Of a stretch of 64,000 nucleotides of DNA, positions 33,911-45,372 are shown piece by piece. Source of the DNA: Capitulum mitella (lineage: Eukaryota; Arthropoda; Thecostraca; Pollicipedomorpha; Pollicipedidae); assembly GCA_030062745.1 (NCBI GenBank), contig CP099844.1, forward strand, positions 19,282,596-19,346,595. Direction: 5' to 3'. Below the pieces are notes generated by a model. The model was not told the DNA's origin and did not search any database. It saw only the letters and a list, made by a program, of their open reading frames with translations. How positions within the stretch are numbered: position 1 is the first letter of the stretch; every line of letters begins with the position of its first letter. The position numbers were made by a program, and so were the translations under genes.

Positions 33911-36900
33911 GCGATGACGGCACTCACGCCCACACCCTGAAATGCAGATAACGAGCCTGAGTGGGGACGGTCGGTCATTGATCAGCGCCGGGAGAAGAGG
34001 AGCATCGCCTCCGGTGGCGGCCACGGCCGCGGCCGCGCCGACCGCCGCAGGGCAAACAATCGCCACTGAAACCCGACCGTGCGCAAACACGCAACGGAAT
34101 CAGTCATTCAGCGGACGGTAGTGATGGCCAAGCGAGCGTGAGAGTGGGATTTTTCCCTCACTTATGACAGGGATTCAGGCATCCATACGAACCCACAGTC
34201 TGGTCTTGCAAAGACACGTCATCAATGTACATCTTTAGCCAGTTACGAAGACGGGTTCTAGTGCAGAACGCTTCCAATAAATAGATGTCCAGACCCATAA
34301 TTCGACCAGGTCCTTTAATGTGTAAAGCGATAATGGAACTCCCGCAGCAATTCGGTAGACGTCAAAAATTCCTAACCAAGCTATATCCAGAAAATGCTAC
34401 ACTTCTATGAGTACAAAAGCAGGTGTTTGCGTGGACTCAGCGCCAGGACCGAGCCCCATTGTGCTGACAGCCTCTTCATCTTTCGACTTCTTTTGCAAGG
34501 AGGCGTAACCTAACAACCCAGTTCTCATGCCGTGCAAGCGTCGCGTTAAACTGCACCGTCAGTGCACTGGTACGGCTCAAAACAGATCCCAGATGCATTT
34601 CTTATCGTCCTACAGATCACCGCACCCAGTAGCAGTCTTTCCTCTTCGCCGGCACGGTCGAGCCCACACCAGCCGGGCGTGACCGGAGCCGGCGGGTTCA
34701 GGCTCGGGCGTTCTCGGCGCGCGGGGCATTGTCCGCGGCCTGCCTCCGCCGCCGGCCGACAGGCAAAAACCGGCCGCCGCCGCCGCCGCCGCCGCCTGAC
34801 CTCCTGACCCCGGCCGGCGGCGCAGCGCACGCGCTAGAGGCACCGCCGGCTGGCCGACCCGCGACCCCTGACCCCGCCGGCGGCGCGGCGTCAGATCCCC
34901 GCCGAGAGCAGGCCTTGGAGACGGCCGCGCACCGAGAGCCGGCCGCTGATCCGCGCCACCTAAAGCCGCCGCGCCGGCGGGAAGCGGCCGGTCACGTGAT
35001 CTCGTCCGAGGTGGCGGGCCGAGCGCCGCGAACTCGGGACGAAGGCGGTCAGAGGCGGGGCGGAGAGCGAGCCGCGACACGACGCCGCTCGGCCGCGCGG
35101 CACGCAACAGGCCGAGGCGGACCAGAAAAAGGCGCTCCGGCGGGGGCGTGGCCGGCCCGGCGTCACGCACACGGTCCAATGAGCGCACAAGAACTCTACA
35201 AGCAGGCCGCTCTCAGACCCGAAAACGGAGGGAACCCTCCGGAGGAGGCCTCCACGGAAACCGCCGCCTCGAGAGCGCCAGGCGGCGCCGGCGCGCCCAA
35301 GGACACGAGGAGACGTAGATAATGCGATAGCCGGACCAGCCTGCTCCGAACGCACCGTCACCACGAGACGCTCGATGGCCTGTGAAGCCCGCCGGCACGG
35401 CCGGTCGTCGGGGCACGGACCAACAATGGCACGCGTGACCTCAGGCAATCATAGGTCAGCGTCTGCCCTGCGAGTCGGCGGCGGCGGAGGGGAGCGGGCG
35501 TCTGGCCGAGCTTCACCAATGGCCTGCAACTGCTCCACTTGACGCTCAATAGGCTGCTGTGCGGCTGCTGCCGGCGGCCGGGCCGGCCGGGCCGGTCGGG
35601 CCAGGGCAGACCGGACCGAACCGGGCGCCGCCGCGTCGCGCACCTGCCGCCGCCGCCAGCTGGCGCCAGAGAAGCGGGCCCGGGCCGCGCAGAGGCCGAC
35701 CGGCGGCGGCAGATGGCACGACCCGGCCGGCCGCCCGCCGCCAACGGGCCACAAACAGGAAAGCCCGGCCGGGCGCCGACTCGAGCGGAACCGGCCGCCG
35801 CCGCGGACGGCGCCGCGCCGCACGGCAGGCGATTATCCCCGACAAACAACTAGCGGCGTTCCCGCCCGGCTAATTACGAGCCGCTCTTCGCCGAGTCGAG
35901 CGCGGCAACGACGCTCCGGACGGGAGGGCTCAGACCTGGCGCGAGCCGGGACGGAGCGGTGAAGCACCGCCGCCAGCGGCGGCCGGCGTCCAGTCCCCGC
36001 CCGCGGCCGGCGCCGCCCCGACTCGGCGCGTCCGGTGCCGCCGGCCCGCTCCAGACCATGCGAGGCGCCGCGGCGGCCGGTTATCGTGGGAGCCGGCCGG
36101 CGCCGGACTGGAGGGGCCGGGTCTCTGTCAATAGCCGCCGCCCAATCGTCGCGGCGGCCGAGATAGCGCCGCGGCCGCCCGGCCGCCGGCGTGGGTGACG
36201 CGAGTTTCAGACTCGCCTCCGCCGGCGGCCGGCGGCCCGTCCAGACCCGGAGCCCGGCCGGCGGCGGCGGCGGCTGCATGCTAATCGCCGGCGACGCCAG
36301 CCGTGCACGCGGCGGCGCCGGCAATGACCTCCGAGACGGCGGCGGCGGTCGCCATGGGCCGGGCCGGGCCGGGCGGCCGCCTCCGCCGTCCGCGTCCAGC
36401 TGCCCGGCTGAGAGCGAGCTGCGGCGGCCGAAGCTCGGTCGGCGGCGGACGGCCGACGTGTCCCAGCTTCGAGCTCCGGCCGGCCGGACCGGAGCGGGTC
36501 GGCCGGCGCCGGCGGCCGTCCGTTCATCCATCACTGGTGCCGGCGGGCGGCCGCCGCCCGTCTCCGTGCCGACCACGCCGGCCGAGGCTCCAGCGGCCCC
36601 AGAGACGGGACCGCCCCATCTCCGCGGCCCGCACTCTCAGAGGAGAGCTTCGGTAAGATGAAGCCAGATGCTTAAATCAGAGGGAGAGTAAGGTGGAGTT
36701 CGATGGGAAGAAGGAAGGGCTGGGGACCATGGAGAGAGAGGAAAGTTGACGGACAAGGAAAAGGACGGCAGGTATGATGGTAGGAGAGTAAGGAAGGGCC
36801 GAGGCAGACGAAAAAGACCGCGGGGCTGAAAACCCAGCGGGAAATAAAGCGAGGGTGCAAGGATCAAGAGAATGGGATGAAATGGCAGCAAGACAGCGAT

Positions 36901-37954
36901 AGAGCGAGAGGGAAACAGAGCCAGAGAGCAAGAAGGCGAGAGAGCGGACAAATTAAATCCAGCCGAACGCGATAACTAACGAATCAAGGTCAAATGGGTG
37001 TGTCCTGGGCGACCTTAACAAAAGAAAACTGTGTGAAATTGTTTGTGGTCGGTAGAAAATAATGTAACAATGCAGCCATCACGGTTTCTGAAGGACCAAT
37101 CGAGGTACGGAACGGCAAGCCGTGGCAGCTGGAGGAACACGGTCGGTGGCTCACAACGGCAGAGTTGCATGTGTCTGTGTGCAAGGAAAAACTTTTTGTT
37201 TATCTGAGCACAAAAGAACTGACTTCACCCAGTTCAAAAACTTTGAGAACAAAATATCTTTAGGTCCAAAAACACTGATTACGTGCTCAGATGCCCAAAA
37301 TTCTGACCTGGACACCCGAAGAGGTGAAACAGGATTGGTTAGATGACAGCGAACTAACGGCTTTCATTTCACGTTCAGATTTTAAAAAAAAGCAAGAATC
37401 GAAATAACGTTGAAAAGGCATCAACGATGGCGTCGATTGCAGCGCTCTCCATAAGGTGGAGATGACGGTGCAGTCGTGACAGGCGATCAACTCAACTAGC
37501 AGAGTAAGGAAATAAGGCTGCATGCGAACTTCTAAAATGATCGCCTATCAACAGCTCAGTCTAACCAAGCACGCACGTCTTACGAAACGCCCAAGGACCT
37601 GGAAATGTTTTGATGTGTTTCTCAGAGCCATGATTTTCGCCAAACAGGCCAGTCGGGGCTTCCCAAGCCCCTCCCGACCGACGCCAGGAAGCGCCGCCCT
37701 CCCGACCAACGCCGCGAAGCGCCGCCTCTGCTTCGCCGCAACATGAAGTCAGCAGATCTCCTCCTGAACTACCATCTGTCACTCCTCAAAGCCCCACTGC
37801 ATGCTTTCGCGATCGATGTCCTGACCGTGTGTGCTATTTCTAGCTCTTTTAGTCACGACTTAAGCGAACGTTATGAGTGTGCGCCCGCTTTCCTGTTGAT
37901 ATTTCTCTGTACGCATGACAACATGCACATCACGAAGAAGCATGCGTGGACTTG
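33764..37954. other. Region without a supported gene
   Basis: Upstream flank of the cytospin exon 1. AT-richer at 34,110-34,650; extremely GC- and CpG-rich at 34,650-36,650, with a GCC triplet run at 34,771-34,796; AT-rich again from 36,960. Many long frames in the GC-rich part are Ala/Arg/Pro/Gly-rich on both strands and carry no domain, as expected from composition alone. Confidence 0.6.
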
Positions 37955-37962
37955 GCCGTGGA

Positions 37963-38161
37963 CAGGGGCGTCAACTTCTGTAAATGACCTGGGTGGGCCA
38001 AGCCGTGGGCCTCGACAACCTCACCTCCCCAAATGTGGGTTTCTCAACGAATTTAGCCCACTTTATTTTGGTCAATGGCAATTTTTGAGTTTTTCCGTTA
38101 CTGTCTTTCAAATAAAAAATTGTGTATATCCCGTGTATATAGGTACATATGTGCATATATA

Positions 38162-38206
<45 letters not shown>

Positions 38207-38404
38207 CAGAACAACAGATAATCACTTTATTCTATACTTTCCGTCTACCTTTTATCTATTGCAGCCCTTTTTTTCGTTATTTTTACCCAGTTCCTTTTAA
38301 AACTGGCAGAAAATACTGGAGGGGCCCAAACCAACATTGGAAGGGCCCAAACCAACACTGGGTGGGTCAGGGCCCCCTCGACAGAATACAAATCGACACC
38401 CGTG
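37963..38404. mobile_element. hAT-like MITE, 442 bp, with 8-bp target duplications
   Basis: The left end is CAGGGGCGTCAACTT; the right end read inward on the other strand is CACGGGTGTCGATTT (11 of 15 match). The 8-bp sequence GCCGTGGA flanks it exactly on both sides (37,955-37,962 and 38,405-38,412). CAGGGGCG termini and 8-bp duplications are typical of hAT elements. No transposase is encoded. Inside are an AT microsatellite (about 38,171-38,202) and two copies of a ~21-bp GGGCCCAAACCAACA unit near the right end. Perfect duplications suggest a recent insertion. Confidence 0.88.
38171..38202. repeat. (AT)n microsatellite
   Basis: About 16 AT units inside the hAT-like MITE, preceded by shorter AT/GT stretches. 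Confidence 0.95.
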
Positions 38405-38642
38405 GCCGTGGATAGTGTCAAAAATCAAGATGATGGCCTAGTCCGGCGCCCCTGGAGCGCACGGTAACGCTCTAGTACGCAAGACACTGAAGCCCGGTGC
38501 AGGGGCCACACGATTCAACGCCTCCCTGCACACACCCGCTGACGGAGTCCCGCGTAGTCCCCCGGCAACACCATCACTGCACCGAACAGCGTCAGCACTT
38601 CAGCTGACATCGCAGCGCGCGAAGCGCGGCGCCGGCTCCCCA

Positions 38643-38690
38643 GAGACCGGAGACCGGAGACCGGACCCCCGCCGGAGACCGGAGACCGCA
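38643..38690. repeat. (CCGGAGA)n heptamer patch
   Basis: Five GGAGACC units in two groups, interrupted by CCCCCGCC. Confidence 0.8.
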
Positions 38691-38935
38691 CGTGCCGCCG
38701 CCCGGAGCCGCCGAGCCCTGTCAGGGTTCGGCCGTCACTGTAACGAAACCCCGCAGCTTCGCAGCCTCACACCTCTCTGGACATGATCGGGGCCGATTCG
38801 GTGACCGCGCCGGGGCGAGAGCCAGCCGGGGCGGAGGCCGGGTCCAGCCTCCGTGACCGCTGCGGAATGACACCCAGACGGACACCCCGCCGGGGCGCCG
38901 GCCCGGCTATCGATTGCGTCCGTCCGGCGGGCGCC

Positions 38936-39075
38936 CGTCGGTCTGAGCCCGGGAGGCCGCAGGGATCGCCCGTCCCTGAGAGCCGCGCCGTCCGGCCGGC
39001 GCCCGCCGGTCTGAGCCCGGGAGGCCGCAGGGACCGCCCGTCCCTGAGGGCCGCGCCGTCTCGCCGGCCGGGGCT
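38936..39075. repeat. 68-bp tandem duplication
   Basis: GTCTGAGCCCGGGAGGCCGC begins at 38,941 and again at 39,009, followed in both by AGGGAYCGCCCGTCCCTGAG. Two copies with few differences. Confidence 0.9.
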
Positions 39076-39656
39076 TCTGAGCCGTGACAGGCGTCCGCGG
39101 TCCGGGCAGCCGACCAGCGCGGCTCGCGTCCGGCTTCGTCAGGGCGGGGGCGGCGCACTGGCCGCCGCCCCTCCCCCTCCCCTCCTCGACCCTCGATCCA
39201 GCTGTTCGGTCGGGGTGTGGGAGCAACGACGGACGTCCCCAAACCTACTCCCGTCCGGCGCGGCGGCCAGACGAGGCCATCGGGGACGCGGTGACGCCGC
39301 CGGCTCGTCACGCGTCGTCACGGACGGCCGCCCGCGCGGCGACGCATGGAGGCGTCACTGACCGACGGCAGTGAGCGGCACAGATCAGCCGTCGACGTCC
39401 GGCGCCGCCACCGCCACCGCCGCCGCAGCCTCCCTCTAGGAATTGCAAGCGTAGAGGGGGAGTGATGTTTGGCCCACCACCTGCCCAGGGACATAACGGT
39501 CCGGCCGCGGTCTACCCTGCAGCGAAAAACAGCTGGAAGGCTCGGTCTGCGGCGCCGGCCGGAATCAAAGTCGCAGCTAGAGGAAGCCGGGACCAAAGCT
39601 GGAGTCTAGACCTCAGCCGGCGCAGGAGCAAGAACAGGAACAAGAGCCTGAGCCTG

Positions 39657-39699
39657 CAGGAGCCGGAGCTGCAGCCGGAGCCGGAGCCGGAGCCGGAGT
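39657..39699. repeat. (GGAGCC)n hexamer tract
   Basis: Six to seven GGAGCC units with one GGAGCT/GCAGCC variation. Confidence 0.85.
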
Positions 39700-40676
39700 G
39701 CGGCGGCCGCCGCTCGGAGCCGCCGGGCCGAAGTGTCAGTCGGCGCGGTGCCACCTGTCGCGGCCCGGCCGGCCGCCGGTCACCAGACGCCGAGGAATGC
39801 CAGTCAGCCGGCCTGAGCCGTGCTCGGGCGCCGTCTCCTGACGCCCGCCGCCCCAGATAAGGTCGACCCATGGCAGCGTGACATCACTATCTCTGGGAAC
39901 CACCCCGAATCTGGGAGAAAACGGAGCGAGCTTCCCGCAAGCACTATATCGGAACCGACGCCGGCGCGTACCTCGAACCGACGCCAGGAGGCCCGTGCAG
40001 TGGCGAAGGGAGTCAACCTACCCCGGCCGGTCTCCTCAGCTGCTGCGGAGTCCTTCCCACGCACCACAACTACGACCAATATAGAAACTGTTAATAAAAA
40101 ATCGCCAGGGCCACTTGTCTTTTATTTTCACCGGATAGGATTCCAATAGGAACTGGCCCTCTGCCGGGCAAGACTGGCCACCCCGCTGGCCCCGCCCCGG
40201 GCCAACATCTCGGATCTGTCTGGTCGGCCGGCGCCGCTGTCGTCACCGTCGGTGGCGGCGCCGACAGGAGGCGGCGACAGGCGACGTCACAGCAGCAGGC
40301 GGTCCGGCGCCCTCTCACGGGGACTCCCGGCTGCGCCTCCGAGCGCCACGTCGGGGGGAGCGGCCGGGACGTCAGCGGGACTGCCGGGACGTCAGTGGGC
40401 AGCGTCGGCGGAGGAAAAGAGCACTGGGACAGGAACTCGCAGAGTCTCCGGGAACTGCTGCCGGACCGTGGATGGAGAGTACCGGAACAGCGTCGGTGCT
40501 ATGACAAAACAACAACAAAAAAACAAAACAAAACAAAGCAAAACTGTCTGAGGGAGACCACCGAGACTCAAAGGAACAACATCAACAGTTCAGCAACAGA
40601 AATGAACAGTATCGAAAGGATCGAAGTTTGTGACAAGGCCAGTGCCGACGACTGCCGCATGCAACACGGCTTGGGT

Positions 40677-40720
40677 CACAGAGAAATGAATCTACAGGAC
40701 TGCAGATTCATTTCTCTGTG
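40677..40720. repeat. 17-bp perfect inverted repeat with 10-nt spacer
   Basis: Arms CACAGAGAAATGAATCT (40,677-40,693) and its exact complement (40,704-40,720). Right after it, GCAACTGTTCCTA occurs twice, 27 bp apart. It does not look like an intrinsic terminator: there is no T run. Confidence 0.95.
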
Positions 40721-42889
40721 CAACTGTTCCTAACGACCGCAGAGAGCAACTGTTCCTAGCGAACGCCAAACGCTCCGCGGCACTCTGCCCGGAAACCCTA
40801 AATCCATCACAGGCGGGGATTGCGTGCCTCTGGTGGGATCCGGCGCTTGGCAGCGCCGGCTCCCCTTCATTCCCCAAATAATGGCGATTTGGCGACGGTT
40901 GACTCACGGAAATCAATACCCGACTACCCGGGCCGATTAACAATCCCCCTCAGAGTGATTCGCGCCCGGCTGCTCTTGACGACTGCCGGTGTGATGGATA
41001 ACGACCTCAAATCCAGCCTACTGAGCAGTCACACAGTGCAGCTGACGGACTGCTCCAGGCGCCACAGTCAGACAACTGGCCGTGCACACGCGGGTCGAAA
41101 GCTGACACGTCGAATAACCGAGCGGCCTCATTGTCCGGCACGTCACCGCCGAGCTGGCAAGCAGCACCGCAAGAGGATGCCTGCAATCGCGTCTGGAGAC
41201 GTGCAGCAACCAATATCACCCGCGATCCTTTTCAGCTTCAAATACAGCCCTGGTATCCTAACGGCAAAAGGCAGACGTGAAAAATCCAACAGAACCGTGA
41301 TCGCACCAACCCATGCTCCGGCGAGCGCAAACACAAGGAAAACGACAAACAGCTAGTTAAACCGCCAGACGCATGGACTGACGGAACACGTCACCACGCG
41401 CGGACGCCATCGGCCGGGCTGACTACAGGCGCCGGCCGGAGGGCGCCCGGAGCGGGGAGAGGAGACCGAAGACGGACGGCCGTACATAATCCGCGATCAT
41501 CCGGCGCCGAGCACGAGGGGTGAGCAAACGCAGGCCGGCAGGGGAGCGCGGCAGCGGCGCACGGCCCGGAGAGCAGGCGCCGAGGGGAGCCGTCGCCCGC
41601 TCCCAGACGCCGCGCGCCGCCGCCGGACCGGGCACGGGCCGCGTCCGCGGCCGCCGCCCGCTCCGCGCGCCGTATCAACGACAGCAGCGGTATGTCACAC
41701 ATGCCATTCAAGCCGGACATGTCCGCCAGTCGTGGTCGTGCCACGCACGGGTCTGGGGGGTGGCTCCAGCGTCGCGTCTGCCGGCGGAGGCGGGCCCGCG
41801 CCGCGGCGAACCGGCCGATTGACGGGCGCAGTGGAACAGCACGACCGCCGCCAGCCGCGCCGGCGACGACGAACACACGCAGGCGGGTCGCGGACACGAC
41901 CTATCCCAACCGGAAACTGCGAATTGGGCCCGGTGCAGGCGGAAATCTGCCCAGAAACCGCGCCCATCTTCAGTCGAGCCAGCTGCGGATACGCGATGGT
42001 AATCATTTGTCGATCTTCGCGTGATGCTGCCCGATTCCGCCAGCCGCTGCCAAACGGCGCCTCTCACCGCCGACAGCCAGAAACGGAAAAAAAACAAAGA
42101 CACTTTCAAAAAGCATTCTCCAAACAAGAAAACACGACTAGCGGACAAATCACAACGCTCTCCCGGAGCGAGTACGGCCTGTGCGCGCTCACCTCACGGG
42201 ACCGTCCGCGCAGCGTCCCGCGTCCGCTCGGCTTCGGCCGACAACACAACAGTGCGCCGGCCGCGGCCGCGTCGCCGGCCGTAGTGCGGAAGCGCGGCCG
42301 CCGCGCGGCGCCACCGTCGCGCCGCCGCCGGCAGGCCCGGTATGGCGGCTGAAGGTCACGGGAGCGCGCCGGCCGGCGGCGGCCGCCCGGGCCTGGCGCC
42401 GGCCCTGCCCGTCCACCCAGGCGGCCGTACGCGTACGCGCGCCCCGCCCGGCGCAGAGCCGGCAGGGGAAGGGGCGGGCTGGCGCCGGCGCTGCGTTCGG
42501 CGTGTTTGAGCCGGCTGTGTGCGCGGCGTTTTTGCGGTGCACGGCAGCCGAAACCAAACAAGTTTGTGTGCGACCGGAGGCGGAAGTAGATTAGCGGCGC
42601 AGCGTACGCGAGAAACCTTGTACGCGGCGATTAAGCCCTCATTACGGAGGCTTACCTGAGTGAAGTAGCACACCATATCCATTTTCATCGTGATAGCATA
42701 ACAACAAAAGATGACAGAATTTTAAAACAAGCCGTAAATAAATAAAACTGCTCATCAGCAAAGCGCAGAACAACGCAACATAAAGGGATTTCAAGTGCAC
42801 GGTATGCATCTGCATTCGTCATCTGTGGGCCATGTCTAACACCTGTCTTCGCCGGCCCCATCATACGAGGAAATGAGCCAGGAAATGAC

Positions 42890-42930
42890 CAGGGGCGCAG
42901 CCAGGATTTTCTTAAGGGGGGGGGAGTTCT
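42890..42930. mobile_element. hAT-like left terminus, partner end not found
   Basis: CAGGGGCGCAGCCAGGATTT followed by TCTTAAGGGGGGGGG, at the border of an AT-rich block. The CAGGGGCG start matches hAT termini. I found no matching right end or repeated GAAATGAC flank in the window, so the element is truncated or the match is chance. Confidence 0.35.
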
Positions 42931-45004
42931 GCGCGAACTGAAATCATACGAAAACCGCCTGCCGGGAAGACGATGTGCAATGGGACGACTGCCAAACGGC
43001 ACAGCTTGACTTGTTTCCAGAGATCACAGACGCGGGCGATGATCCCCCGAGGAAAAGAGATCCTGGATAGGTCGTCCGTGCCCGGAAAAGGATCTGGAGC
43101 AGTGCGGCAGTGACCCCAAAGCAACGCCACCCAGGACAATTTACGACCAACTCTTTCAGGTTACGAAAAACAACCGCTGTCTGGCAATGGACAAACGATA
43201 AGAAAATCGTCAGCACAGCTCATATCAATACTTGTGCATCATGCCTTAGTGTTGCTCCACTAACTACAGGGCAGACATCATTTGATAACAGTGGCTCACC
43301 TTTCTCCAACACTTGGATGCTACAATGTCAATCAGAATGGACATCGGGGTTGAACTGTGGCATTTGCGAGAAGGTATGGAGCCCTTCAAAAAGGCACTTG
43401 GACCCCTACATTGTCCCGAATATTCCAATGACGTACACAAAGTCTGCTGTCAAACTGAGGCACTTTAAGGCCAAAATACGGTCTCGGAGACTGCAGTGTG
43501 GCCTCTAGTCTCATCACAAAGCTGTGAAGCCGCAAACATCTGGCGCTGGTCAGGAATGCATTGATCGCATCAAATCGGGGATTTTGCAGTCTGATACGGC
43601 ATCTGAATTCAACACATAATGAACCATGCATTCCACTTTCGGAGGATAAGCCCACTGTTTGAAACGCAAGAGAAATAATACTCCACACAACACAGTACGG
43701 TCGTCAGCAATCTCCATAAATAACATAGCGTGCCTGCGGTGACCAGTAAAAAGAGGCCGTCAAAAGAGAAATGCGCAGTTTTCCTCAAAAAAACAAGGTC
43801 GAAGCAGAAAGCCAAACCGCAAGTTTGTCGTGTTTTTGCTATTCCTAGAGTGCTTTAGCGGATCCTGGATACAGGACGGAAATCTCGATGGGCGTGAACA
43901 TGATTATTCGGGAGAAGTAATAGACAGTCGTCATTTTATCACTTAATTACCTCCCTATCACCATCATTTGCAGTGAAATCGTGCACACGTTTCTGATTCA
44001 TCGTCGCCCTATACAAACATTTTCTGCAGAGCCGGCAAACAGCGATGATTCTGTTTACTCGGAAGCCCCTGCCGAATCTTAGCTTGGCTTGCGGAGCCAG
44101 AGTCCGTCAAGTCATGTTCCATACGACGAAAGTCGTGGAAGGTGGGTGAGGGAGAACTTAAAAGGAAACCAGCGCAGCCATTGCTCTATAACGGCGCGTG
44201 GCTCGCGTTCTTTTCCGACAGAGTTCTGTTTGTTCAATGTACTCCCATACAGTACCATGTATGCATTGGATGCGTAAACCATGACTTCATGCAGTACGGC
44301 CCAAAAAATGAATACTGGGATCGAAAACTGGACATGATAGGGGGAAACATGAGTAAAGTCCACTAAACCCAGATGACTTGACAAGTAACCTTTATATACC
44401 ACAAACTCGGTACCGTACATCGCTCACATACGTAGAAACCAGCAAAGAGGCGGGACCAAAAACGGTACAAAAAATAAAAGATACTGGTCAATCCCAGTCC
44501 AAAGAGAAGACAAAGCATGTTCAAATCACCACACACTAGATATGTCCGGGACAGCCCATGGCTCCCTGCTGGGCACTTCCGGTCACATGTAAGGCAGGTA
44601 TCTCCGGCAAGATCACCGCCGCCACGTCCCTCTCCTCCTGGCCTGGCCCAGGCGGGGCGGGCTCATGACAAACGACCTCAACCAGAACTATTGCTCCCCG
44701 TCCCAGCGTCACAGGACACCTCGCACCTGCCCAGTTTACCGGAACGTCCCCTGCCGCTCCCGGCGCCGACACCGCCCGCCCGCGCCCGGGACGCAGAGTC
44801 CACGGGAGTCCAGCGGCCCCGTCGGCGCGAACAATGCGTCCGCCGCCTTCCGCGTCTCCATTGTGTGCGCGCGGGCGCGGCCGGCGGGCCTTGGCCTCGA
44901 CGGCGCCGGCGCGCCGGGAGCGCGGCCGCCGACGCGGCGCGATCCGGCCTCCTCCGGACCCGGCCCTGCCGAGGCCGGGCGCCGGGTCCGGCAGGCCGAT
45001 CTGC

Positions 45005-45372
45005 GTCAGACTCGTCCGCAGAGAGGTCAGCTGACACGGCAGAACAGACGGACGGCCAGTGTGATCTGTGTCAGACTCGTCCGCAGAGAGATCAGCTGAC
45101 ACGGCAGAACAGACGGACGGCCAGTGATCTGTGTCAGACTCGTCCGCAGACAGGCCAGCTGAGACGGCAGAACGGCCGGACGGCCAGTGATCTGTGTCAG
45201 ACTCGTCCACAGACAGGCCAGCTGAGACGGCAGAACGGACGGATGGGCAGTGATTTGTCACACTCGTCCGCAGACAGGTCAGCTGAGACGGCAGAACGGA
45301 CGGACGGCCAGTGTCACGCTCGTCCGCGGGCAGGTCAGCTGAGACGGCAGAACGGACGGACGGGCAGTCTGG
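45005..45372. repeat. ~63-bp minisatellite, six copies
   Basis: Units start near 45,005, 45,070, 45,133, 45,196, 45,257 and 45,313 (GTCAGACTCGTCCGCAG...GGCAGAACGGACGGACGGCC). The 21-codon period keeps a minus-strand frame open (SAVSADLSADESDTDH). Later copies are shorter and more diverged. Confidence 0.93.

Noticed and set aside
43110-43508. 132-codon plus-strand frame faintly like a transposase tail
   Set aside because: No catalytic block, no terminal repeats or target duplication around it; the resemblance is too weak.
44536-45261. 241-codon minus-strand frame with SADESDTDH repeats
   Set aside because: It is the 63-bp minisatellite plus GC-rich flank; no start context or splice evidence.
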